DNA from: Streptomyces galbus | Lineage (GTDB): Bacteria; Actinomycetota; Actinomycetes; Streptomycetales; Streptomycetaceae | DNA: 64,000 nt | Direction of reading: 5' to 3' | NCBI RefSeq assembly: GCF_005280195.1 | Contig: NZ_SZPR01000018.1 | Location: 62,001 to 126,000, forward strand | Shown: in pieces, positions 8,601 through 15,641 of the stretch | Layout: every line of letters starts with the position of its first letter | Numbering within the stretch: position 1 is the first letter of the stretch | The notes under the pieces: model-generated | What the model was told of the DNA's origin: nothing | What the model saw: only the letters and a program-made list of their open reading frames with translations | The model's database searches: none | Position numbers and translations under genes: made by a program

Positions 8601-9243
8601 GGACGCCTCGCGCAACCTGATGGACGACCACCGGGAGTTCCTCACCGAGCTGGGCGTCGTCCCCGCGCGCCGGCTGCGCGAGGTGCGGAACGGGGAGACC
8701 GTGCTGGTCGCGGGCGCCAAGGCGGCCACCCAGACCCCGCCGATCCGCTCCGGCAGGCGCGTCATCTTCACCACCCTCGACGACGGCACCGGCCTGGTCG
8801 ACCTCGCCTTCTTCGACGACTCCCACGACACCTGCGCGCACACCGTCTTCCACTCCTGGCTGCTGCTGGTGCGCGGAGTGGTGCAGCGGCGCGGGCCGCG
8901 CAGCTTCAGCGTCGTGGGCGCGGCCGCCTGGAACCTCGCCGACCTGATCGAACTGCGTGCCGAGGGCGGCCTCGACGAGGTCGCGGCCCGGCTGGCACGG
9001 GCGCCCGCCGCCGCCGACGGAGCCCCGCCGGCCGACGGCGGGGGCGCGGCCCGGGCCCGCGTCGCCGGGTCGGACGGCCGCCCGGCGCCCGCGGGCTCCG
9101 CGGCGCGCGACCCGATGGAGGAACGGAAGATCCGCATGTCCACGGGGTACGAGATGCACCCCTGGGCGGATCTGCGCCCCGCGGGCGAAGGGCCCGCGGT
9201 GGGAAGGAAGTTGTGGCACCAGAGTCCGGGGAGTGCGGGATGA
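5638..9243 (+). CDS. dnaE2: Error-prone DNA polymerase DnaE2
   Basis: 1201 aa from the GTG at 5638, which has GGGAGG five bases upstream and gives the usual DnaE2 start VPGFTHLHTVSGFSLRHG; an earlier in-frame GTG (5608) lacks a ribosome site. A PHP domain fills the first about 220 residues. The C-family catalytic core follows, with GSGAGSLVNHLLG and the metal-binding PDIDIDV motif (about 434-440). GCFQIES marks the palm/fingers region. A tandem helix-hairpin-helix region and an OB fold (about 1020-1060) close the protein. DnaE2 carries out SOS-induced translesion synthesis with an ImuB-type partner. The stop overlaps the start of imuB (ATGA), so both are cotranslated. Residues about 850-870 hold a short Ser/Gly-rich insert. 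Confidence 0.95.
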   Translation: MPGFTHLHTVSGFSLRHGASHPERLAERAAERGMDALALTDRDTVAGAVRFAKAAAGAGVRPLFGVDLAVAPPEPPERTPERGRRRTPVRGGAFVDESTPRVTFLARDGARGWADLCRLVTAAHAGAGPAGPPGPGGPAAGTPLLAWADNHAEGLTVLLGPGSDVGRALAAGRPDRAARLLAPWREVYGDALRLEAVWHGREGTGPGSLRLAARTVGFAAEQRIRPVLSNAVRYADPGQGPVADVLDAARRLVPIDPTKELDSGEAWLKDPEAMLHAAERIVAAAGFRREAAHRLLEQTAATAAACRVDPEDDLGMGTVHFPEAHLVGAGRRTAQRTLASRAVAGMVRRGYTGRRAYWERMHHELDIIAHHGFASYFLTVAQVVDDVREMGIRVAARGSGAGSLVNHLLGIAHADPVEHGLLMERFLSKERVVLPDIDIDVESARRLEVYRAIIGRFGTERVATVAMPETYRVRHAIRDVGAALSLDPADIDRIAKSFPHIRARDARAALDELPELKRLAGERDRYGRLWELVEALDALPRGVAMHPCGVLLSDASLLSRTPVMPTSGEGFPMSPFDKDDVEDLGLLKLDVLGVRMQSAMAHAVGEVERATGEKVDLDGVPPGDPETYRLIRSTETLGCFQIESPGQRDLVGRLQPATFHDLVVDISLFRPGPVAADMVRPFIEARHGRAPVRYPHPDLEGPLKDTYGVVVFHEQIIDIVAIMTGCGRGEADRIRRGLSDPGSQARIKVWFAQHAAARGYDAETIQRTWEIVEAFGSYGFCKAHAVAFAVPTYQSAWLKAHHPAAFYAGLLTHDPGMYPKRLLLADARRRGVPILPLDVNASGVTHQIELVSESKESGESAGPGGSGRPEGADGVWGLRLALSDVHGISEAEAARIAGGRPYASLLDFWERARPSRPIAARLAQVGALDAFGANRRDLQLHLTELHRGTRSGGGGQLPLAGGRRTAPAGLPDLSSAERLSAELGVLSMDASRNLMDDHREFLTELGVVPARRLREVRNGETVLVAGAKAATQTPPIRSGRRVIFTTLDDGTGLVDLAFFDDSHDTCAHTVFHSWLLLVRGVVQRRGPRSFSVVGAAAWNLADLIELRAEGGLDEVAARLARAPAAADGAPPADGGGAARARVAGSDGRPAPAGSAARDPMEERKIRMSTGYEMHPWADLRPAGEGPAVGRKLWHQSPGSAG

Positions 9244-10214
9244 CCATCCTCTGCGTACGTTTCCAGCTGCCGCCGATGCACGAGGCGGCCCTGCCGGGGC
9301 TGCTCGCACTGCTCGAGGAGTTCACCCCCGTCGTCGAGGCGCTGCCACCGGACACGGCGCTGGCCGATCTGCGGGGCGCCGAACGCTACTTCGGCCGCAC
9401 CGCCGTCGAACTGGCCTCGGTGATCCGGGTGCGCGCCCTCGCCCTGCACGGCGTGGACTGCGCGATCGGCGCCGGCCCCGGCCCGCTGCTGGCCCGCATG
9501 GCGCTGCGCGACGCCCGGCCCGGGCTGACCCGCGCGGTGCCCGGCGACCCGGACGGCATCGCGGAGTTCCTCGCCGACCGGCCGGTCGCCGCGCTGCCCG
9601 GCGTCGGGCCCGCCACCGCCCGCACCCTGGACGAGTACGGCCTGGACACCCTGGGCCGGGTCGCCGCCGCGCCGCTCTCCACGCTCCAGCGCCTGATCGG
9701 CGCGAAGGCGGGCCGCGAGCTGCGCGAGAAGGCCAACGGCATCGACCGCGGCCGGGTCGTCCCCAACGGGGTCTCCCGCTCCCTGGTCGCCGAACGCCCC
9801 TTCGAGCGCGACGAACTGGACCCGGACCGGCACCGCCGCGCCCTGCTCTCGGCCGCCGAGGAGATCGGCACCCGGCTGCGCGCCGTGGAGAAGGTCTGCC
9901 GCACCCTCACCCTCACCGTGCGCTACGCCGACCGGTCCGCCACCACCCGCAGCCGCACCCTCACCGAGGCGACCGCGCACTCGGCGGACCTGACGAGGAC
10001 GGCCTACGGGCTGTACGAGGCGCTGGGCCTGCAGCGGGCCCGGGTCCGTGCGCTCGCCCTGCGCGCCGAGGGGCTCGCCCCCGCCGACCGGGCCGCCCAC
10101 CAGCTCACCTTCGACCCGGTCGACGAGAAGGTCCGCCGCATCGAGGAGGTCGCCGACCGCGCCCGCGCGAAGTTCGGGCCGCGCGCGGTGATACCGGGGT
10201 CGCTGGCCGCGTGA
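9240..10214 (+). CDS. imuB: ImuB-like inactive Y-family polymerase
   Basis: 324 aa. The start overlaps the dnaE2 stop by 4 nt. It has the Y-family plan: palm, then a helix-hairpin-helix (ALPGVGPATARTLDEYGL, about 118-135), then a little-finger domain. The acidic residues needed for catalysis are not evident: the N-terminal D/E motif is replaced by MTILCVRFQLPP, and the usual SxDE pair by PPDTALADLRGAERYFG. That is the ImuB pattern, in which the protein is a clamp-binding adaptor for DnaE2. It is shorter than typical ImuB (about 500 aa) and lacks the long C-terminal tail. No imuA is adjacent. It could instead be called a DinB-like protein; the operon supports ImuB. Confidence 0.8.
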   Translation: MTILCVRFQLPPMHEAALPGLLALLEEFTPVVEALPPDTALADLRGAERYFGRTAVELASVIRVRALALHGVDCAIGAGPGPLLARMALRDARPGLTRAVPGDPDGIAEFLADRPVAALPGVGPATARTLDEYGLDTLGRVAAAPLSTLQRLIGAKAGRELREKANGIDRGRVVPNGVSRSLVAERPFERDELDPDRHRRALLSAAEEIGTRLRAVEKVCRTLTLTVRYADRSATTRSRTLTEATAHSADLTRTAYGLYEALGLQRARVRALALRAEGLAPADRAAHQLTFDPVDEKVRRIEEVADRARAKFGPRAVIPGSLAA

Positions 10215-10263
10215 ACCACGCGGGGCGCGCGTCGGCCGGGCGGGTCGGCCGGCCCGTGCCCCG

Positions 10264-10638
10264 TCAGTTGGCCCACGGCGGCACCAGGCGGGTGCCGTCG
10301 GCCAGTTCGGCCTCCAGGCCGACCGAGGTGGTGACCCAGGACAGCGCGGTGTGGCCGGTGGGGTTCTCCACGGCGAGGGTGGTGCCGGCGTGCACGATCA
10401 CCGTGTCCCCGGCGCCGATCCGCTCGGTGCGGCCGTCGAGGGTCATCAGCAGCTCGCCGACGAGCAGGTGGAAGACCTCCTCCCGGGAGACCGTGTGCGC
10501 GGGGGCCCGGGTGCCGGCCGGGATCTCCCCGCGCCAGGCGCACAGCTCCCTGCTCCCGGTCAGCGGACTGGCGTACGAGACGAAACGGGCGCCGTGCACC
10601 TCGTGGGTGACGGCCTCGGACGAGCGGACGACGGGCAT
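10264..10638 (-). CDS. Small cupin-domain protein
   Basis: 124 aa, a single beta-barrel cupin_2. Motif 1 appears as HTVSREEVFHLLVGELLMTLDG (about 47-68) and motif 2 as GDTVIVHAGTTLAVENP. One of the usual metal-binding histidines is kept; others are replaced, so metal binding is uncertain. GAAGGAG precedes the ATG at ideal spacing. It is divergent from a MarR gene, with a paired palindrome between them, so expression is probably controlled by that MarR protein. Small cupins of this kind act as ligand-binding or detoxifying proteins; substrate unknown. Confidence 0.8.
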   Translation of the reverse strand: MPVVRSSEAVTHEVHGARFVSYASPLTGSRELCAWRGEIPAGTRAPAHTVSREEVFHLLVGELLMTLDGRTERIGAGDTVIVHAGTTLAVENPTGHTALSWVTTSVGLEAELADGTRLVPPWAN

Positions 10639-10709
10639 GACGGGTCTCCTTCAGGGAGGGCGATCGGTCGGGTTCGGGAAGGGTGGATCGTCGGGTTCGG
10701 GGAGGGTGT

Positions 10710-10751
10710 TTGGTCAAGCTGCTTGTCCATATCGTCAAGCAGCTTGACCAA
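10710..10751. promoter_or_regulatory. Double palindromic operator between cupin and MarR genes
   Basis: A perfect inverted repeat has 16-bp arms (TTGGTCAAGCTGCTTG at 10710-10725 and its complement at 10736-10751) and a 10-nt spacer. Each arm holds its own 11-bp palindrome, CAAGCTGCTTG (10715-10725) and CAAGCAGCTTG (10736-10746), with centres 21 bp apart (two helical turns). This fits two MarR dimers bound on the same DNA face. TTGACC (10744-10749), a candidate -35 for the MarR gene, lies inside it. Confidence 0.8.
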
Positions 10752-10777
10752 TGCGTCAAGGGTGTTTCAATACCCGT

Positions 10778-11224
10778 GTGCAGAACTCCGACGCCATGGC
10801 CCTGTCCGCTGCCCTGCTCGCGGTGGCCGGTGACCTCACCCAGCGCATCCAGGAGGGGGTCGTGGCCCGCGGCTTCGTCGACGTGCGGCCCGCCCACGGC
10901 TTCGCCTTCGCGCGCCTCGCGCCCGGTGGCGCCACCGTCACCGACCTCGCCGCGCACCTCGGGGTGACCAAGCAGGCGGCCAGTCAGCTCGTCGACGAGA
11001 TCGTGCGCAAGGGGTACGCCGAGCGGCGGCCGCACCCCGGTGACGCGCGGGCCCGGCTGGTCGTGCTGACCGAGCGGGGGTGGGCGTGCACCCGGGCGGC
11101 CGAGGAGGCGGCCGCCGAGGTGGTGGGGGAGTGGGTCCGCACGCTCGGGGAGGGCGAAGTCGGCGCCCTGGGTGCCCGATTGGCGCGGATCGCTCCCGAG
11201 GGGCCCATTCGTCCCGCCTGGTGA
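10778..11224 (+). CDS. MarR-family transcriptional regulator
   Basis: 148 aa from the GTG at 10778. The winged helix is clear: HGFAFARLAPGGATVTDLAAHLGVTKQAASQLVDEIVRKGY (recognition helix about 62-75), then an RRPHPGDARARLVVLTERG wing. An ATG at 10751 overlaps the operator and has no ribosome site. With TTGACC at 10744 as -35 and a poor TCAATA -10 at 10767, transcription would begin about at the GTG, so a leaderless mRNA is likely. It probably represses itself and the divergent cupin gene and responds to a small aromatic or similar ligand; the ligand is not inferable. Confidence 0.85.
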   Translation: MQNSDAMALSAALLAVAGDLTQRIQEGVVARGFVDVRPAHGFAFARLAPGGATVTDLAAHLGVTKQAASQLVDEIVRKGYAERRPHPGDARARLVVLTERGWACTRAAEEAAAEVVGEWVRTLGEGEVGALGARLARIAPEGPIRPAW

Positions 11225-11234
11225 CGGAGTATCA

Positions 11235-11347
11235 GGACTTCACGGAAGTTCCCGGCAGTTCACCGGACTTCACGGCTTGCCTGCTCATCGCCGGAAGTTT
11301 TACTGACGCGTAACTTCACGCGTGGGCTACTCGCCCGTAACTTGACG
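11235..11347. repeat. Repeated ACTTCACG elements upstream of lipase
   Basis: GGACTTCACGG occurs twice, 30 bp apart (11235-11245, 11265-11275). ACTTCACG occurs again at 11313-11320 and the variant ACTTGACG at 11340-11347. They fill the region before the secreted lipase gene and look like regularly used activator or repressor half-sites. The binding protein is unknown. Confidence 0.5.
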
Positions 11348-11424
11348 AGTGAACAGCATCCCGTGATCCGGATCACAGGGCACCCCGCCATCGCATCCCC
11401 CTTGAGCCGCAAGGAGATCACCCG

Positions 11425-12288
11425 ATGCTGCCCTGGAAGAGACTGCTCAGACCCCTCGCCGCGCTCGTCCTGACCGCCGCGGTCGCCACCCTCCCCGCCG
11501 CCGGCACCGCACAGGCCGCCACCGCTCCCTCCAGCGGCTGGAACGACTACTCCTGCAAGCCCTCCGCGGCGCACCCCCGCCCCGTCGTCCTCGTCCACGG
11601 CACCCTCGGCAACTCCGTCGACAACTGGCTGGGCCTCGCGCCCTATCTGACGAGCCGCGGCTACTGCGTCTTCTCCCTCGACTACGGGCAGCTCGACGGC
11701 GTCCCGCTCTTCCACGGCCTCGGCCCCATCGACCAGTCCGCCGCGCAGCTCTCGGCGTTCGTCGACAGGGTGCTCTCCGCCACCGGAGCCGCCGAGGCCG
11801 ACCTCGTCGGCCACTCGCAGGGCGGCATGATGCCCCGCTACTACCTCAAGTTCCTCGGCGGCGCCGCCAAGGTGAACGCCCTCGTCGGCATCGCCCCCGA
11901 CAACCACGGCACGACCCTCAGCGGCCTGACCAACCTGCTGCCGTACTTCCCCGGCGCCGAGGACCTGCTCAAGGCCACCACCCCCGGCCTCGCCGACCAG
12001 ATCGTCGGCTCCGCCTTCCTGACCAAGCTCAACGCGGGCGGCGACACCGTCCCGGGCGTGCGCTACACCGTCATCGCCAGCCAGTACGACGAGGTGGTCA
12101 CCCCCTGGCGGACCCAGTACCTGAGCGGCTCCGACGTCCACAACGTCCTGCTGCAGGACCTGTGCCCGCTCGACCTCTCCGAGCACCTGGCGATCGGCCT
12201 GCTCGACCGGGTCGCCTTCCACGAGGTCGCCAACGCCCTCGACCCGGCCCACGCCACCGCCACCACCTGCGCGTCCGTCTTCAGCTGA
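11425..12288 (+). CDS. Secreted triacylglycerol lipase, alpha/beta hydrolase (lipase class 2)
   Basis: 287 aa. A signal peptide (MLPWKRLLRPLAALVLTAAV, cleavage near GTAQA-ATAP at about residue 32) leads into an alpha/beta hydrolase. The oxyanion region reads PVVLVHGTLGN, the nucleophile elbow is GHSQGG (Ser about 131), and likely acid and histidine are in SQYDEVVTP and DLSEHLAIG. Cysteines at the mature start and near the end suggest disulfides. AAGGAG lies before the ATG. It is convergent with the LPMO gene and separated from it by a shared terminator. The family hydrolyses long-chain esters outside the cell. From memory it resembles S. coelicolor lipase SCO1735. Confidence 0.92.
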   Translation: MLPWKRLLRPLAALVLTAAVATLPAAGTAQAATAPSSGWNDYSCKPSAAHPRPVVLVHGTLGNSVDNWLGLAPYLTSRGYCVFSLDYGQLDGVPLFHGLGPIDQSAAQLSAFVDRVLSATGAAEADLVGHSQGGMMPRYYLKFLGGAAKVNALVGIAPDNHGTTLSGLTNLLPYFPGAEDLLKATTPGLADQIVGSAFLTKLNAGGDTVPGVRYTVIASQYDEVVTPWRTQYLSGSDVHNVLLQDLCPLDLSEHLAIGLLDRVAFHEVANALDPAHATATTCASVFS

Positions 12289-12334
12289 ACCCCGGCTGAC
12301 CCCGGCCTCGCCCGGGCCCGCCCGGGTGACACCG

Positions 12335-12373
12335 CCGGGGTCCGGCCGGCCTGAGCCGTCGGCCGGACCCCGG
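12335..12373. terminator. Bidirectional terminator between lipase and LPMO genes
   Basis: A 14-bp perfect GC-rich stem CCGGGGTCCGGCCG (12335-12348) pairs with 12360-12373 around an 11-nt loop, between the two convergent stop codons. Confidence 0.75.
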
Positions 12374-12388
12374 AGTCCCGTCCGCCGC

Positions 12389-13429
12389 TCAGCGGCGGCC
12401 GCCCACCGCCCGCCGCCGCACCGACGCGAACAGCGCCGCCGCACCGAGGGCCAGGGCGCCCGCGCCCCCGATCGCGAGGTACGTCGTGCTGCTGTCGCCA
12501 CCGGTCTCGGCGAGGCTGCGCGGCGCACCGGCCGGTGCGGGGGCGTTGGCGTCGGCCGGAGCCGCGGGGGCCGCCGTCGCCGCCTCCGCGCCCGCCGCGC
12601 CCGCCGCGCCGCTGTCCTCACCGGTGCCGCTGCCGTCGGCGCCCGCACCGCTGTCATGGCCCGGTGTCGGGTCCGTCGTGGTGGTCGCGTCGTCGTCGCC
12701 GTGGCCGTGGTGCTCGATCGTCGACTTGTCGGCACCGGCGTCGATCTGCTCCTGCGAGGGCGCCTCGGCGGAGCCGCCCGCCGCCGCGCCGCCGAACGTC
12801 ACGTCCGAGCACGAGTAGAACGCCTCGGGACTGTCCGAGCGCTGCCACACCGCGTACAGCAGGTGCCGGCCGGAGCGCTGGGGGAGCGTGCCGGAGAACG
12901 TGTAGAAGCCGCCCGACGCGACCGGGTCGGTGGCCGTCGCCACCGGGTGCTCCAGGTCCAGGTCCGCCCAGGCGAGCGGCTTCGCCGCGTCGTACCCCGG
13001 CTTGGTGAGGTAGACCTTGAAGGTGCCCTTGTGCGGGGCGGTGACGCGGTACTTGAAGGTGTACGCGCCGCCGCGCACGCCGGTCGCCGGCCAGTCGGCG
13101 CGGGGCAGGTCCAGGCCCTTGAACTCCTCGTTGTCCGCGCTGCACAGCTTCCCGTCCGGGATGAGCTGCTGGTGCCGTCCGTTCGCGTCGCCGATGCGGA
13201 TGCCGTTCCAGTCGTACAGCGCCTGGGTGCCGCCCGCCGCGACCGCCGCCCGGCACGCGGCCGACTTCGGGTTCTCCGGGCCCTCCGCGTAGCACTGGGC
13301 GACCCGGCTGACCGGATCGCCCATCGAGCCGTGCGCCGAGGCGGGGGAGGCGCACAGCGCGGTCAGGGCGAGCGGGGCGGCACCCGTCAGGGCGAGCGCG
13401 GCAGCGGTGGTGCGGCGGCGGGCGGACAT
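12389..13429 (-). CDS. Cell-wall-anchored AA10 lytic polysaccharide monooxygenase (chitin-binding type)
   Basis: 346 aa. The signal peptide ends CASPASA so that the mature protein begins with His33 (HGSMGDP), the copper-brace histidine; a second candidate is in VTAPHKGTF. The AA10 domain spans about 33-225 with cysteine pairs (QCYAEG/SAACRA, KLCSAD, YSCSDV). A disordered Gly/Ala/Asp linker with HHGHGDDD follows. The end is a class E/F-type sorting signal, LAETG at 306-310, then a hydrophobic helix and a basic tail. Oxidative cleavage of chitin or cellulose at the cell surface is inferred. GAGGAG precedes the ATG. Most actinobacterial AA10 enzymes are freely secreted, so the wall anchor is notable. 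A class F sortase gene lies 27 kb away. Confidence 0.92.
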   Translation of the reverse strand: MSARRRTTAAALALTGAAPLALTALCASPASAHGSMGDPVSRVAQCYAEGPENPKSAACRAAVAAGGTQALYDWNGIRIGDANGRHQQLIPDGKLCSADNEEFKGLDLPRADWPATGVRGGAYTFKYRVTAPHKGTFKVYLTKPGYDAAKPLAWADLDLEHPVATATDPVASGGFYTFSGTLPQRSGRHLLYAVWQRSDSPEAFYSCSDVTFGGAAAGGSAEAPSQEQIDAGADKSTIEHHGHGDDDATTTTDPTPGHDSGAGADGSGTGEDSGAAGAAGAEAATAAPAAPADANAPAPAGAPRSLAETGGDSSTTYLAIGGAGALALGAAALFASVRRRAVGGRR

Positions 13430-13597
13430 GCGGAACTCCTCGGAACGGTCCTGGAAACCGGGCTGGATCCCGTGGGGGTGATCAGCAAACTAGCCCCGCG
13501 GGACCGGGAAATCGCCTGCTGGGAGCCGGTGGAGGAGATCCTTATGGTGCCGTTAAGGGAGTGTTGGGACTGCGCTGAGGTAGGTACCGTGCGCGGC

Positions 13598-14047
13598 ATG
13601 ACGAACGACGAGATCCGGCCCGCCGTCGCCGCCGACGTCCCCGCCGTGCGGGCCGTGACCGACGCCGCCTACGAGCCCTACGTGGCGCGCATCGGGGTGC
13701 GGCCGGTGCCCATGGAGGCGGACCACGCGGCGGACGTGGCCGCGGGGAAGGTGTTCGTCACCGGACGGCCCGTGGTCGGCCTGGTGGTCGTGGAGGCCCG
13801 CGCGGACCACCTCTTCCTCGACAGCATCGCCGTCCACCCCGACGCGCACGGCCGGGGCGTGGGACGGCGGCTGCTGGAGTGGGTGGAGGCACACGCGCGT
13901 GCGCTGGGGCTGCCCGAGGTCAGGCTCTACACCAACGCGATGATGTGGGAGAACCAGAAGATCTACCCGCGGTTCGGCTACGAGGTGGTCGAGCGGCGCG
14001 CCGAGGGGCCGTACGACCGACTGCACTACCGCAAGCCGCTCGCCTGA
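13598..14047 (+). CDS. GNAT-family N-acetyltransferase
   Basis: 149 aa with the standard GNAT order. The acceptor-side N-terminus reads IRPAVAADVPAVRAVTDAAY. Beta4 is FLDSIAVHP, and the acetyl-CoA pyrophosphate loop is HGRGVGRRLLEW (about 88-99). Motif B is NQKIYPRFGYEVVERR. The ATG at 13598 has no strong ribosome site; TAGGTA 11 bp upstream may be a -10, giving a very short leader. It probably acetylates a small amine; substrate not inferable. Confidence 0.85.
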   Translation: MTNDEIRPAVAADVPAVRAVTDAAYEPYVARIGVRPVPMEADHAADVAAGKVFVTGRPVVGLVVVEARADHLFLDSIAVHPDAHGRGVGRRLLEWVEAHARALGLPEVRLYTNAMMWENQKIYPRFGYEVVERRAEGPYDRLHYRKPLA

Positions 14048-14062
14048 GCGCCCGCCGGCCGC

Positions 14063-14197
14063 TCACCCGTCGGGCCACCAGGTGCGCGCGATGTCCTTGC
14101 GGATCTCCGGGCGGCCGGCGGGGCGCTCGTCGGCCTCGTCGCGCAGGCGGCGGGAGTCGGTCTTCTTCAGGGGCTTCTGCACGAGGTCGCGGCGCAT
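14063..14197 (-). CDS. Small basic hypothetical protein
   Basis: 44 aa beginning MRRDLVQKPLKKTDSRRLRD and ending RTWWPDG. AAGGAGG sits five bases before the ATG, which makes translation likely. Highly charged with no membrane segment. I recall similar 40-50 residue proteins in other streptomycetes but no function. It is convergent with the acetyltransferase and divergent from the broken methyltransferase gene. Confidence 0.7.
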   Translation of the reverse strand: MRRDLVQKPLKKTDSRRLRDEADERPAGRPEIRKDIARTWWPDG

Positions 14198-14282
14198 GGC
14201 TGCCTCCTTCGAGGGACTACCGGGTTCCGTGTTCTCACGGAGGTAGACCCGTTTCGGGAGAGTTCCTCATCGCCCGGTGCGC

Positions 14283-14331
14283 TGTCAGTGGCGCCGGTCA
14301 CGATCGCGATGTCAGTGGCGGGTGTCACTCT
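14283..14331 (+). promoter_or_regulatory. Two RecA-NDp/PafBC-type promoter motifs
   Basis: TGTCAGTG-N8-CACGAT (14283-14304) and TGTCAGTG-N8-CACTCT (14310-14331) both follow the spacing of the mycobacterial RecA-NDp motif TTGTCRGTG-N8-TANNNT, bound with PafBC after DNA damage. Only the first T of each hexamer deviates. The second places the start of transcription at or next to the ATG at 14339 (leaderless). Confidence 0.5.
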
Positions 14332-14338
14332 GGGCGGC

Positions 14339-15115
14339 ATGACGGACGAGGGTGACACCACGACGACGAAGCGTGTCGACTGGGACGCGGCGGCCGCCGC
14401 GTTCGACGACGAGCCCGACCACGGCCTGCGCGACCCCGGGGTGCGCGCCGCCTGGGCCGACCGGCTGCGCGCCTGGCTCCCCGAGCGCCCCGCGGACGTC
14501 CTGGACTTAGGGGGTGTCTCGTCGGTCAGGCCGGGCTCGCGGCGTCCGGCACCGCGCCTCGCCGCGTTGTCGTCGGTTGGCGATGCTCCGCATCGCCGCC
14601 CTCCTCCGCCTTGCGATGCACGGCACCGGACGCCGCTCCCTGATCCGGCCTGACCGACGAGACACCCCCTCGGCTGCGGCACCGGCAGCCTGTCGCTCCT
14701 CGCGGCCGAACAGGGGCACCGCGTCACCGGCGTCGACGCCTCCGCCCGCATGGTCGACCTCGCCCGCGCCAAGCGCGCCGGGCGTGACGCGGTGTTCCTG
14801 CGCGGTGACGCCGCGGCACCCCCCGTCGGGGAGCGGCGCTTCGACGTCGTCCTCGTCCGGCACGTGCTGTGGACGCTGCCCGGCCCGGCCCGCGTGCTGC
14901 GCCACTGGCGGGCGCTGCTGCGCCCCGGGGGCCGCTTCGTGCTGGTGGAGGGCGTGTGGGGGACGGTCGCCCCGGTCGGCGTCCCCGCCGAGCGCCTCAC
15001 CGCCCTGCTGGCGCCGTTCGTGGACCACGCGCGCGTGGAGCGGCTGTCGGACGACGCACGGCTGTGGGGGAGGGCGGTGACCGACGAGCGGTACGCGGTG
15101 GTGGGGCTGGTGTGA
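14339..15115 (+). pseudogene. Class I SAM-dependent methyltransferase, disrupted by a MITE
   Basis: Without the insert the frame gives a 204-aa Rossmann methyltransferase starting MTDEGDTTTTKRVDWDAAAA. The SAM-binding motif I is split: ...RPADVLD ends at the left of the insert and CGTGSLSLLAAEQGHRVTGVD resumes at the right. The rest (motif II DASARMVDLARA, post-I VVLVRHVLWTLPGPARVLRH) is intact to the TGA at 15115. The insert is 162 bp, a multiple of three, but carries an in-frame TGA (14651-14653), so only a 104-residue fragment can be made from the original start. Precise excision would restore VLDFGCGTG. The target of methylation is unknown. Confidence 0.88.
14509..14670. mobile_element. 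MITE, 162 bp, 26-bp perfect terminal inverted repeats
   Basis: The left end at 14509-14534 starts AGGGGGTGTCTCGTCGGTCA and is the exact complement of 14645-14670. Inside, a further imperfect inverted match (GCGGCGTCCGG) and a central hairpin GGCGATG-N5-CATCGCC make the whole element foldable. It encodes no protein. No clear target duplication remains (left flank ACTT, right flank CGGC). The ends resemble those of IS5-like elements, so it was probably moved by such a transposase in trans. Confidence 0.9.
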
Positions 15116-15140
15116 GCGAGTGGTCCGCGGTCCGTGTCCG

Positions 15141-15641
15141 TCAGCGCAGGAGCGCCTCGAAGCCCCCCTCCAGGGCGCGGGTCTCCAGCTCGGCCAGGGC
15201 CGCCAGCGCGGCGGACGCGGCCGTCGGGTCGCGCTCGGCGAGACCGCTCTCCTCGAACTCGTCCTCGTCCAGCCGGCGTACGTCGCTGCCGTCGGCCGAC
15301 CGCCACAGGTCCAGGTCCAGGTCCTCCACGACCAGCTCCGCACCGCTCAGCACGGCCGGGCGCGTGATGTCGCAGTACCAGCCCTTGAGGGCGCCCGACG
15401 CGTCCCTGACCTCCTTCACGGAGTACCAGCGGTCGCGCCAGTAGTACTCGGTGAAGACGTCCCCGGCCTCGAAGCGCACGAACCCGAAGTCGCGCACCCC
15501 CTCACCGGCCCAGGGGGCGCGGACCGCGAGGCGCGTGCCGTCGTCGTGCAGCAGCTCCGCCGCGTAACGGATCTTCGTCCGCCCGGCCTTGACCAGGACG
15601 ACGTCCAGCGTGCGGGCGGCCTCAGGCGAGTTCGCGGACAT
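15141..15641 (-). CDS. DUF402-domain protein
   Basis: 166 aa. The FYTEYYW/WYSVKEVRD and KGWYCDITRPAVL stretches followed by EDLDLDLWRSADG and RRLDEDEF are the DUF402 signature. Relatives such as FomD are cytosolic (di)phosphate hydrolases that use the acidic cluster to hold metals. Its start overlaps the 3' end of the upstream acetyltransferase gene by 20 bp, so the two are translationally coupled. Substrate unknown; a nucleotide or nucleotide-conjugate phosphatase is the best guess. Confidence 0.8.
   Translation of the reverse strand: MSANSPEAARTLDVVLVKAGRTKIRYAAELLHDDGTRLAVRAPWAGEGVRDFGFVRFEAGDVFTEYYWRDRWYSVKEVRDASGALKGWYCDITRPAVLSGAELVVEDLDLDLWRSADGSDVRRLDEDEFEESGLAERDPTAASAALAALAELETRALEGGFEALLR

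Noticed and set aside
5617-9309. A 1230-residue open frame antisense to dnaE2-imuB
   Set aside because: It mirrors the high-GC third positions of dnaE2, has low-complexity Gly/Val/Arg/His composition and no domain; the plus-strand gene is unambiguous.
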